Source: Candidatus Berkelbacteria bacterium (GTDB lineage: Bacteria; Patescibacteriota; UBA1384; UBA12157; JAENIV01). Taken from it: a stretch of 13,931 nucleotides of DNA. The position numbers and the translations under genes are program-made. The notes under the pieces are model-generated. The model ran no database searches and was not told where the DNA came from. It worked only from the letters and a program-made list of their open reading frames with translations. The stretch covers positions 1-13,931 of the forward strand of contig JAENIV010000021.1 of NCBI GenBank assembly GCA_016844295.1. The letters are read 5' to 3'. Shown here piece after piece: positions 1 to 5,380 of the stretch. Position 1 is the first letter of the stretch, and every line of letters begins with the position of its first letter.

Positions 1-618
1 TCTTTTGGGTTCTGGGATTGAAGAATCTAAAGCATCCATTAATTCATCAATTGACTTTTCTGCTTCAGCATCGCCTTCCAAAGCCTTTAAGGCCGATCCT
101 TTAATGATTGGGATTGTATCACCTGGAAATTCATATTTTTTTAAGAGATCTCTAACTTCCATTTCAACTAAGTCTAATAATTCCGGATCAGTAACTTGGT
201 CAATCTTATTTAAAAAGACCACCATGCTTGGTACTCCAACCTGATGGGCAAGTAAAATATGCTCTCTGGTTTGAGGCATAGGTCCGTCAGCGGCCGACAC
301 AACTAATATTGCGCCGTCCATCTGAGCGGCGCCGGTAATCATGTTTTTGACATAGTCAGCGTGTCCTGGACAGTCGACGTGAGCATAATGACGCTTTGCA
401 GTTTCGTATTCAACGTGACATGTAGCAATTGTAATTCCACGCTCTTTTTCTTCCGGAGCGTTATCGATTTGATCAACTGTGCGCGGTTCAGCTAAGCCCT
501 TTTTTGCTTGAACTTTAAGTATCGCCGCGGTTAAAGTCGTTTTTCCGTGGTCAACATGACCGATTGTTCCCACATTAACATGGGGTTTGTTTCGTTCGAA
601 TTTTTTTCCTTCTGCCAT
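1..618 (-). CDS. tuf: Elongation factor Tu, N-terminal 206 residues (gene continues past the left window edge)
   Basis: EF-Tu is the GTPase that delivers aminoacyl-tRNA to the ribosomal A site. The visible part is the whole GTP-binding domain. It shows the P-loop GHVDHGKT (residues 20-27), switch I with RGIT (60-63), DCPGH of G3 (82-86), NKID of G4 (137-140) and SAL of G5 (175-177). The reading frame stays open to base 1, so only the 5' part is present and domains 2 and 3 lie outside. The ATG at 616-618 is supported by a GAGGAG ribosome binding site (625-630) six to seven bases upstream and by the canonical start of the mature protein (KFERNKPHVNVGTIGHVDHG). Two promoters lie upstream (695-723 and 868-896). 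Identification is certain at family level and nothing in the visible part looks damaged. Confidence 0.98.
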   Translation of the reverse strand, partial: MAEGKKFERNKPHVNVGTIGHVDHGKTTLTAAILKVQAKKGLAEPRTVDQIDNAPEEKERGITIATCHVEYETAKRHYAHVDCPGHADYVKNMITGAAQMDGAILVVSAADGPMPQTREHILLAHQVGVPSMVVFLNKIDQVTDPELLDLVEMEVRDLLKKYEFPGDTIPIIKGSALKALEGDAEAEKSIDELMDALDSSIPEPKR

Positions 619-694
619 TTAAAACTCCTCTTTAAATTATCTAGGCTTTTTTTGTAATATATTTTACTTTGCTTATAAATACTTTTACTTTACC

Positions 695-723
695 ATTTTA
701 CCTTATATTTACTATTAAGTCAA
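695..723 (-). promoter_or_regulatory. Proximal tuf promoter (P2)
   Basis: On the minus strand, TTGACT (718-723) is followed after exactly 17 bases by TAAAAT (695-700). Each box is one base from the sigma-70 consensus. Transcription would start near 688 and give a leader of about 70 nt before tuf. The -35 box overlaps the 3' arm of the long helix described at 720-834. Confidence 0.75.
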
Positions 724-834
724 CCCCGTTAGAAAAAGGACCAACTGAATGTCCAGGCAAAGCCGTTAATGTTAACTTTCATAACTATAAGTTTGAGATA
801 TTAAGTGTTTGGTGACCTTTTCTAACTGGGTCAA
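720..834 (-). other. Long imperfect RNA helix in the distal tuf leader
   Basis: Read on the minus strand, 828-834 pairs with 720-726 (two G-U pairs). After an A/G mismatch, 816-826 pairs with 728-739 with one bulged base. After a two-base internal loop (814-815), 809-813 pairs with 740-744. The result is about 23 bp closing a 64-nt apical region that can form GGC-TTT-GCC and AACTT/AAGTT hairpins. No T-run follows, so it is not a terminator. It lies between the two tuf promoters, so only the distal transcript carries it. The apical part and 3' arm also contain a 17-codon frame, MKVNINGFAWTFSWSFF (minus, 729-782), rich in Phe and Trp but without a visible ribosome binding site. It could be a regulatory leader, a small RNA, or chance; I do not recognise a known RNA family. 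Confidence 0.45.
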
Positions 835-845
835 TACTTTACAGC

Positions 846-863
846 AAAAAAATTCCCCTCGAA
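846..863 (-). promoter_or_regulatory. G-rich/T-rich leader element at the start of the distal tuf transcript
   Basis: Minus-strand sequence TTCGAGGGGAATTTTTTT lies immediately after the distal promoter, at or within a few bases of the expected transcription start near 861. Nearly the same sequence begins the fusA transcript (4505-4523). The function is unknown. Confidence 0.4.
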
Positions 864-867
864 TTCC

Positions 868-896
868 AGTATAGCAAATTCCGTATCTTAAGTCAA
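868..896 (-). promoter_or_regulatory. Distal tuf promoter (P1), extended -10
   Basis: TTGACT (891-896), a 17-base spacer and TATACT (868-873) preceded by TGC give an extended -10 promoter on the minus strand. The TGA stop codon of the upstream 293-aa gene (893-895) lies inside the -35 box. The predicted start near 861 gives a leader of about 240 nt before tuf that includes the long helix at 720-834. Confidence 0.75.
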
Positions 897-1774
897 ACAA
901 GTTCTGGTTTGCCTTTTTTGATTATTTCTAAATAAGTTAGGGTAATCATGGAAGAATAAAATGTGCTCACAACGCTGCTGAGAAAAGTCATCATGACAAG
1001 AAAAAGTACACTTGCGATACTGGCATAAATAATCGTTCCCAAACTTGATGCAAGATAAATTGCGTAGCCGATACCGAAAAGTAAGCCCCCGACGATTAAA
1101 ATGATAAATAAATACCCTATCCCTATGCCCATACTGATTGCCCACAATATTAAATAAACAATTAATATTTCGCTCCAGTTTTTCTTAAATAAATTGAAAC
1201 TTGCCTTATAGGCATTCCAGGGAGAAAAATCGTCTAATACCGCCAGTCTTAAGGCGTAAGGAAATAATATCATAAGATAAATAATTAAAACTACGTCTAA
1301 AAGACCCATAATCAGACCAAAAATCACCGCTAGGGGTAAAACATTGGCGATGGAAAACAAAATAATTGGTAAAGATGTAATAATAATAGCAAAAAATATT
1401 ATTCCTACAAGAATAAGGGTTGTTAATAATACCTTCCAAAATTTTTCCACGCCAAAATTAAATCCTGTGTGAAAATCATTTGATTCGTTTTTTTGGATTG
1501 ATTTAACCGAACCTAAGATTGCACCGTTGGCAATTATTGATAAAACCCACCATATAAGGCTAATAAACAACACTATTGCGACAATTATTAAGAGCCATAC
1601 CCAATAATTTGTCCAAACATCAGACGATGTCGAGGTAGAGTTATTATTTCCTGGGAAAAGATAAGTGAAATAATTTAACCCTTTGATTCCAACTATAAAA
1701 ATCCCGAAGATCCAAAGATATCGGTGTTTTAAGGTTATTTGAAAGGATTTTTTAAGAAGACCGAAATAGTCCAT
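893..1774 (-). CDS. Multi-pass integral membrane protein, function unknown (293 aa)
   Basis: The protein is almost entirely hydrophobic, with about six or seven membrane segments near residues 19-40, 58-82, 115-145, 147-175, 202-240 (probably two) and 245-275. A short polar stretch rich in Asn and Ser (43-52) follows the first segment. A conserved-looking amphipathic patch, ALRLAVLDDFSPWNAYKAS (174-192), followed by NLFKKNW, lies before the last helices. This layout recalls the broad family of CPR and Gram-positive membrane proteins related to the glycerophosphodiesterase membrane domain or DUF975/YciC-like proteins, but I cannot assign it. The ATG at 1772-1774 has a strong GGAGG (1780-1784) five bases upstream. 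It lies between fusA and tuf, yet the fusA terminator and its own upstream region suggest separate transcription. Its stop codon is embedded in the distal tuf promoter. Confidence 0.88.
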   Translation of the reverse strand: MDYFGLLKKSFQITLKHRYLWIFGIFIVGIKGLNYFTYLFPGNNNSTSTSSDVWTNYWVWLLIIVAIVLFISLIWWVLSIIANGAILGSVKSIQKNESNDFHTGFNFGVEKFWKVLLTTLILVGIIFFAIIITSLPIILFSIANVLPLAVIFGLIMGLLDVVLIIYLMILFPYALRLAVLDDFSPWNAYKASFNLFKKNWSEILIVYLILWAISMGIGIGYLFIILIVGGLLFGIGYAIYLASSLGTIIYASIASVLFLVMMTFLSSVVSTFYSSMITLTYLEIIKKGKPELV

Positions 1775-1787
1775 TTATTCCTCCGCT

Positions 1788-1827
1788 CCTGAATTTTGCT
1801 CCTGCGAAAGCAGGAAAAAAGTTCAGG
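1788..1827 (-). promoter_or_regulatory. Nested hairpin just upstream of the membrane-protein ribosome binding site
   Basis: An inner stem TCCTGC/GCAGGA (1800-1805 with 1810-1815, four-base loop) sits within an outer stem CCTGAA/TTCAGG (1788-1793 with 1822-1827). On the minus strand it ends three bases before the GGAGG of the 293-aa gene, so folding could influence translation initiation. It may instead be a small dispersed palindrome. Confidence 0.45.
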
Positions 1828-1829
1828 AA

Positions 1830-1896
1830 GTCCCGTAAATTGCGCTTCTTTTCGTACATTACGTAATCGGTTGAAAAGAATGCAATTTTATGGGAC
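1830..1896. repeat. Large hairpin with 23-bp stem, followed by seven T on the plus strand
   Basis: Bases 1830-1843 pair with 1882-1896 (one bulge and one G-U pair), and 1846-1853 (TTCTTTTC) pair perfectly with 1873-1880 (GAAAAGAA). The loop contains the perfect palindrome ATTACGTAAT (1858-1867). On the plus strand it is followed by GTTTTTTT (1897-1904), the shape of an intrinsic terminator, yet no plus-strand gene precedes it. On the minus strand it would form part of the leader of the 293-aa membrane protein. Confidence 0.55.
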
Positions 1897-1924
1897 GTTT
1901 TTTTATGTACCTACATTTATCTTT

Positions 1925-1930
1925 ATTATA
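1925..1930 (-). promoter_or_regulatory. Possible -10 box for the 293-aa membrane-protein gene
   Basis: TATAAT is present on the minus strand with no good -35 hexamer at 16-18 bases. A start near 1918 would give a leader of about 145 nt carrying the two hairpins at 1788-1896. It lies back to back with the strong plus-strand promoter at 1941-1969. Confidence 0.3.
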
Positions 1931-1940
1931 TATCAAATCA

Positions 1941-1969
1941 TTGACAAAGTGCATATTTTATGGTATACT
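1941..1969 (+). promoter_or_regulatory. Near-perfect consensus promoter, plus strand
   Basis: TTGACA (1941-1946), a 17-base spacer and TATACT (1964-1969) with the extended TGG upstream of the -10. This is one of the strongest promoter-like sequences in the window. The expected transcription start is at 1975-1978, directly on the ATG of the 55-aa frame, so the message would be leaderless or nearly so. Confidence 0.8.
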
Positions 1970-1977
1970 ACCCGGTT

Positions 1978-2145
1978 ATGAATATTATCTTTGTTTTAAT
2001 TGGTTTGTTTTATTTTAGTGCTCTGATAAGTTTTTTACTTGCAGCGGCCTCTTTTACGTTGGCCACAAGGATCAGGGCAAATATTTGGATACTTTTAATG
2101 GTTTTTGGTATATTTATCTTAAACTGGATAGGGCTCGTTATTTAA
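1978..2145 (+). CDS. Small two-helix membrane protein, probably from a leaderless mRNA (55 aa)
   Basis: The frame encodes a 55-residue, very hydrophobic protein with two membrane segments (about residues 3-29 and 36-55) joined by a short basic loop (RIRAN, 31-35). There is no similarity that I recognise. The start at 1978 was chosen because the strong promoter at 1941-1969 predicts transcription beginning at 1975-1978. An upstream in-frame ATG at 1960 falls within the promoter spacer and would not be transcribed. No ribosome binding site exists, as expected for a leaderless gene. It is the only likely intact plus-strand gene in the window and ends upstream of the bidirectional terminator at 2268-2299. 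The promoter could alternatively serve a small RNA of about 320 nt. Confidence 0.55.
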   Translation: MNIIFVLIGLFYFSALISFLLAAASFTLATRIRANIWILLMVFGIFILNWIGLVI

Positions 2146-2151
2146 CCCTTT

Positions 2152-2169
2152 AATCACACTAATCACACC
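2152..2169. repeat. Tandem 9-mer AATCACACT / AATCACACC
   Basis: Two adjacent nine-base units differ at one position. The variant AATTACACT occurs in the rpoC-rpsL spacer near 5902-5910. It is followed by the dyad CACCCC-T-GGGGTG (2166-2178). Confidence 0.5.
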
Positions 2170-2186
2170 CCTGGGGTGGTAATGAA

Positions 2187-2285
2187 ATGGTCAAAATCCT
2201 GGATGAGAAACTGGTGGCAGAATTTTTGCCGGCCGTCCGCTGTCTTATCAAAAAAGTAATTATATACAAGAAAAAACCGCGATGA
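2187..2285 (+). pseudogene. Possible remnant of an HTH-type transcriptional regulator (32 codons)
   Basis: The frame reads EKLVAEFLPAVRCLIKK near its N-terminus. As I recall the family, this resembles the start of small COG2522-type predicted regulators, whose opening helix is of the form EFLPALRALLAKEL ahead of a helix-turn-helix. The helix-turn-helix is absent: the frame ends inside the terminator hairpin at 2268-2299 after a Lys-rich tail. A GGGGTGG (2173-2179) seven bases upstream could act as a ribosome binding site. It shares the plus-strand transcription unit with the 55-aa gene. The similarity rests on a short stretch and may be coincidental. Confidence 0.3.
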
Positions 2286-2299
2286 AGCGGTCTTTTCTT
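2268..2299. terminator. Bidirectional intrinsic terminator between fusA and the plus-strand unit
   Basis: ACCGC (2276-2280) pairs with GCGGT (2287-2291) around a six-base loop. After one mismatch the helix continues as an A/T-rich stem (2268-2274 with 2293-2299). On the minus strand the stem is followed by TTTTTTCTTG, an ideal U-tract about 20-45 bases after the fusA stop. On the plus strand CTTTTCTTTTATTT follows, ending the unit that starts at 1976. Confidence 0.85.
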
Positions 2300-2318
2300 T
2301 TATTTAGAAGATATTATC

Positions 2319-4415
2319 TTACTTTTGTTTGCCTTCAATAATCTTTTGGGCTATGTGAGAGGGAACTTCGGCGAGGTGGTCAAATTCCATGGTATAAGTG
2401 GCACGTCCCTGGGTAGCAGAACGCAAAGTGGTTGAATAACCAAACATTTCTGCTAATGGGACCATAGCGTCAATAACTTTGGTCTTGGCCCTATCGCCCA
2501 TTTCTTGTATTTGGCATCTTTTTGAATTGAGATCGCCTAAAACATCGCCCATAAAATCTTCAGGTGTAACAACTTCAACTTTCATAATGGGCTCTAATAT
2601 TACCGGCGACGCGTTCTTAACCCCAGCCTGCAAAGCCATAGAACCGGCAATTTGGAAAGACATTTCGGAAGAGTCAACGTCGTGGAAAGAGCCGTCGTAG
2701 AGTGTTACAGACAAATCGACTAAAGGATAACCGGCAATTACGCCTCGAGTTAAAGCTTCTTTAACCCCTTTTTCCACGGCAGGAATAAATTCTTTAGGAA
2801 TCGTGCCCCCGACAACCTTATCGATAAATTCAAAACCCTCTCCTCGTTCTTTGGGATTAAGTTCTAGCCAGACGTGTCCGTATTGTCCTCGGCCCCCTGT
2901 TTGACGAATGTATTTGCCTTCGGCTTTGGCCATGGTTTTAATAGTTTCTTTATAGGCGACCTGAGGAGCACCCACGTCGGCGCCGACTTTAAATTCTCTT
3001 TTCATGCGCTCAACAATAATTTCCAGGTGTAATTCGCCCATGCCGGCAATAATAGTTTGACCGGTTTCCGGATCACCTTTTACTTGAAAAGTCGGATCTT
3101 CCTGGGCTAAACGATTTAAAGCAATCCCCATTTTTTCCTGATCTTGCTTAGTTTTTGGTTCGATGGCAACTGAAATAACCGGATCTGGAAAGGTAATTTT
3201 TTCTAAAATGATAGGATCTTTTTCATCGCATAATGTATCTGATGTAAAAGTGTCTTTGAGACCAACAGCCGCCGCGATGTCTCCGGCATACACTTCGTCA
3301 ACTTCCTCGCGAGAAGCAGCGTGCATACGCACGATTCTGCCAATTCGTTCTTTTTTATCTTTCGAAGAATTTAAAACATAAGAGCCCGCTTTCAAAGTCC
3401 CCGAATAGACTCTAAAAAAAGTTAAGGTCCCTACAAATGGGTCGGCAGCGACCTTAAAAGCTAAAGCGGCAAACGGTTCAGAGTCATCTGCCTTACGTTC
3501 AATTGGTTCTTCTGTCCTTGGTTTAATTCCCGTAACCGGAGGAATATCCAGCGGACTTGGTAAATAATCTATAACCGCATCGAGCATGGGCTGAACCCCT
3601 TTATTTTTTAATGCCGAACCGCATAATACCGGAACGATCATGTTTTTAATCGTGGCACATCTTAAAACTTTTTTTAATTCCTCATATGTTGGTTTTTTCC
3701 CTTCCAAATATTTATTTAAAAGTTCATCGTCTTGTTCGGAGATTTTCTCGACAAGAATTCGATGATATTTTTCCGCTTTCTCTTTGAATTCATCGGGTAT
3801 TTCCATTTCTTTAACATCTTGGCCCTTATCGCCTGCGAATTCTAAGGCTTTCATTCTTAAACAGTCAATAACTAAATTAAATTTCTCTTCATGAGCATTA
3901 GGAAATTGCATAATCACCGCGTGATCTGTCAAGCGGTCTTTAATAGAATCGAAAGACTTAAAAAAATCCGCGCCCATGCGATCGAGTTTATTGATAAAGC
4001 AAACCCTTGGCACTCCAAATTTATCTGCCTGATGCCAAACTGTTTCCGACTGCGGTTCAACTCCGGCAACACCGTCAAAAACCACCACCGCACCGTCGAG
4101 AACTCGTAAAGATCTTTGAACTTCGGCGGTAAAGTCAATGTGGCCCGGAGTGTCAATAATATTAAATCTAATTTTATCGTCGGGATTGTCTCTGGTGGCC
4201 CAAAAACAGGTTGTTGCGGCGGATGTAATAGTAATCCCCCGTTCTTGCTCCTGTTCCATCCAGTCCATAACGGCTTCACCCTCGTGGACCTCACCAATTT
4301 TGTAAGTTTTTCCGGTGTAATATAAAATTCGCTCTGAAACAGTTGTCTTTCCAGCATCAATATGGGCTATGATCCCAAAGTTTCTTGTTTTTTCGAGACT
4401 GTATTCGCGTGCCAT
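2319..4415 (-). CDS. fusA: Elongation factor G (698 aa)
   Basis: EF-G is the GTPase that drives translocation of tRNA and mRNA and, with RRF, ribosome recycling. All five domains are present at normal length. The G domain shows AHIDAGKT (residues 17-24), RGITI (59-63), DTPGH (88-92), NKLD (142-145) and a SAL motif of G5 in the mid-200s. Domain IV carries GGRGQYGHV and the DGSFHDVDSSEMSF loop. Domain V includes EPIMKVEVVTPEDFMGDVLGDL. The start at 4413-4415 (MAREYSLEKTRNFGIIAHID) is preferred over an in-frame ATG seven codons upstream. AAGGA sits five bases before it, and the homologous proteins begin here. The gene has its own promoter (4534-4562), a leader of about 110 nt, and ends at the terminator at 2268-2299, so it is a separate transcription unit rather than part of an rpsL-rpsG-fusA message. 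Confidence 0.98.
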   Translation of the reverse strand: MAREYSLEKTRNFGIIAHIDAGKTTVSERILYYTGKTYKIGEVHEGEAVMDWMEQEQERGITITSAATTCFWATRDNPDDKIRFNIIDTPGHIDFTAEVQRSLRVLDGAVVVFDGVAGVEPQSETVWHQADKFGVPRVCFINKLDRMGADFFKSFDSIKDRLTDHAVIMQFPNAHEEKFNLVIDCLRMKALEFAGDKGQDVKEMEIPDEFKEKAEKYHRILVEKISEQDDELLNKYLEGKKPTYEELKKVLRCATIKNMIVPVLCGSALKNKGVQPMLDAVIDYLPSPLDIPPVTGIKPRTEEPIERKADDSEPFAALAFKVAADPFVGTLTFFRVYSGTLKAGSYVLNSSKDKKERIGRIVRMHAASREEVDEVYAGDIAAAVGLKDTFTSDTLCDEKDPIILEKITFPDPVISVAIEPKTKQDQEKMGIALNRLAQEDPTFQVKGDPETGQTIIAGMGELHLEIIVERMKREFKVGADVGAPQVAYKETIKTMAKAEGKYIRQTGGRGQYGHVWLELNPKERGEGFEFIDKVVGGTIPKEFIPAVEKGVKEALTRGVIAGYPLVDLSVTLYDGSFHDVDSSEMSFQIAGSMALQAGVKNASPVILEPIMKVEVVTPEDFMGDVLGDLNSKRCQIQEMGDRAKTKVIDAMVPLAEMFGYSTTLRSATQGRATYTMEFDHLAEVPSHIAQKIIEGKQK

Positions 4416-4504
4416 TTTTATCCTTTTTGATATCAAAACTACTATCCGTAGACTAAACCAGTGGTATACACATGGTAAATTTTTCTACGCTTTCGCTTGA
4501 AAAT

Positions 4505-4523
4505 AAAAAATTTCCCCTCCGAA
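4505..4523 (-). promoter_or_regulatory. G-rich/T-rich leader element at the start of the fusA transcript
   Basis: Minus-strand TTCGGAGGGGAAATTTTTT begins about four bases after the predicted start of the fusA mRNA. It matches the element at the start of the distal tuf transcript (846-863) apart from one extra G, one extra A and the T-run length. In fusA the AAATTTTT can also pair with a downstream AAAAATTT to close a small hairpin capped by GCGAAAGC (minus strand, about 4482-4513). Confidence 0.4.
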
Positions 4524-4533
4524 CACTAATACC

Positions 4534-4562
4534 ATTTTATCAAAAAATGTTTAAAACGTCAA
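4534..4562 (-). promoter_or_regulatory. fusA promoter, extended -10
   Basis: TTGACG (4557-4562), a 17-base spacer and TAAAAT (4534-4539) preceded by TGA. The start would be near 4527. It begins nine bases after the terminator of the upstream membrane-protein gene, which makes fusA an independent unit. Confidence 0.75.
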
Positions 4563-4570
4563 ATCCTTAC

Positions 4571-4609
4571 AAATCAAAATGCCACCCGTAAAGAGCGGCA
4601 TTTTGATTT
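4571..4609. terminator. Strong intrinsic terminator after the PLDc_N-type gene
   Basis: A perfect 13-bp inverted repeat (4571-4583 with 4597-4609; arms of the form AAATCAAAATGCC) flanks a 13-base loop. The A/T-rich ends of the stem can provide the U-tract in both directions. It lies 17 bases beyond the stop codon of the 96-aa gene and insulates fusA from upstream transcription. Confidence 0.85.
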
Positions 4610-4625
4610 TTAACGCGTCAAAAAT

Positions 4626-4916
4626 TTAGGCCGATTTTGCGGCCGGGATAGTCCCTTTTTTACGTCCGATGATAAGATACAAGATTGGTCCAATTAACCA
4701 GAGTAGAAGGATAAGAACAATCCAAAGTATCTTGTCATTCGGGTTGGTAAACTCTCGTCTGATACAGTCAATGAGCGCCCAGAGCCACAAGACAAACCCT
4801 AAACCACCGACAACGATCCAGAATAATATCCAGACAATCGCGATCGCCCCGAAGGCGGCTGTAGCGGTTGCTGCGGCAGCGGCTGATCCCGGATCCAATG
4901 TAACTGAGTAATCCAT
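4626..4916 (-). CDS. Small membrane protein with PLDc_N-type (phospholipase D N-terminal) domain (96 aa)
   Basis: Two membrane segments are visible (about residues 21-47 and 62-83). They are joined by DCIRREFTNPNDKILW, and the second ends GPILYLIIGRKK. This is the hallmark pattern of the PLDc_N family (Pfam PF13396): short membrane modules found N-terminal to cardiolipin synthase-like enzymes and, very often, alone as small proteins of unknown role. No phospholipase HKD motif follows, so no enzymatic activity is implied. The N-terminus is a low-complexity Ala/Thr stretch (12-21). The ATG at 4914-4916 has a strong AAGGAGG four bases upstream. The gene interrupts the usual rpsG-fusA neighbourhood and carries its own promoter (4972-5000) and terminator (4571-4609), which points to an independent unit. 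Confidence 0.85.
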   Translation of the reverse strand: MDYSVTLDPGSAAAAATATAAFGAIAIVWILFWIVVGGLGFVLWLWALIDCIRREFTNPNDKILWIVLILLLWLIGPILYLIIGRKKGTIPAAKSA

Positions 4917-4937
4917 TAAACCTCCTTTTTAATTTGT

Positions 4938-4956
4938 AAATACGCAAAGCGTATTT
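4938..4956. repeat. Short perfect hairpin in the leader of the PLDc_N gene
   Basis: AAATACGC (4938-4945) pairs with GCGTATTT (4949-4956) around a three-base loop. It lies between the promoter and the ribosome binding site of the 96-aa gene. It has no proper U-tract on the minus strand, so a leader structure is more likely than an rpsG terminator. Confidence 0.5.
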
Positions 4957-4971
4957 TTCGACCTTAATTAC

Positions 4972-5000
4972 ACAATATTAAACTATATCCAATGTGTCAA
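4972..5000 (-). promoter_or_regulatory. Promoter of the PLDc_N-type gene
   Basis: A perfect TTGACA -35 box (4995-5000) lies one base after the rpsG stop codon. It is followed after 17 bases by a weaker -10, TATTGT (4972-4977). The start would be near 4965, giving a leader of about 50 nt. Confidence 0.6.
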
Positions 5001-5001
5001 A

Positions 5002-5380
5002 TTAAAATCTCGCGTAGTGGGCAAAAGCCTTATTGGCTTCGGCCATTTTATGCATATTTTCTTTTTTCTTTATAGCAGTTCCGGTATTTTGATAAGAATT
5101 TAAAATTTCATCGGCCAACAATTTATCAATATTTGCCCCTTTACCTTTTCGAGCCGCGTTTATCATCCAACGGCATGGTATTTTTAAGCGCCCCTTCAAA
5201 AATTTCCAAAGGTTCTTTACCTGTTTTATTTTTTAAAATATCAAAGGCACGATAAACAATTTTTCGGGCAGTTTCTTTTTGTCCGCGTAGCATAATTTTA
5301 TTAATAAATTTGGACACTGTTAATGAATGGTATTTGATATCTTGCTCGATAATTCTTTTTTTGGCTTGCTTAGCACGCAT
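5002..5380 (-). pseudogene. rpsG: 30S ribosomal protein S7, disrupted by a central deletion and frameshift
   Basis: S7 nucleates assembly of the 30S head and lines the E site. The first frame (5141-5380, 79 codons) matches S7 through FEGALKNTMP at residue 70, then reads unrelated residues (LDDKRGSKR) to a stop. The second frame, one base on, resumes with S7 at RWMINAARK (from about 5170) and continues to the correct end EANKAFAHYARF (stop 5002-5004). Joined, they give about 126 residues instead of roughly 156. The missing piece corresponds to about residues 72-101 of E. coli S7, including the beta-hairpin with the RRVGG...YQVPVEVRP motif. Both halves are otherwise well conserved. The ATG overlaps the rpsL stop as TAATG, implying translational coupling. 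S7 is normally essential, so an assembly error or minority variant is as likely as real loss. Confidence 0.85.

Noticed and set aside
720..834. tuf leader helix as an intrinsic terminator or 6S RNA
   Set aside because: No T-run follows the stem in the direction of transcription, and I see none of the sequence features of 6S RNA; left as an unassigned structure.
1796..1981. Plus-strand frame of 61 codons across 1796-1981
   Set aside because: It runs through two hairpins and the promoter at 1941-1969, has no ribosome binding site, and its residues look like translated repeat and A/T-rich DNA.
2187..2285. The tandem AATCACACT units and dyad near 2152-2178 as a CRISPR or attachment site
   Set aside because: There are only two short units, no spacers, and no tRNA or integrase nearby.
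3929..4360. 143-codon minus-strand frame inside fusA
   Set aside because: It lies wholly within the well-conserved fusA coding sequence in another frame and has no recognisable domain.
4416..4436. Upstream in-frame ATG for fusA adding seven residues
   Set aside because: The AAGGA ribosome binding site and the conserved protein start both support the ATG at 4413-4415.
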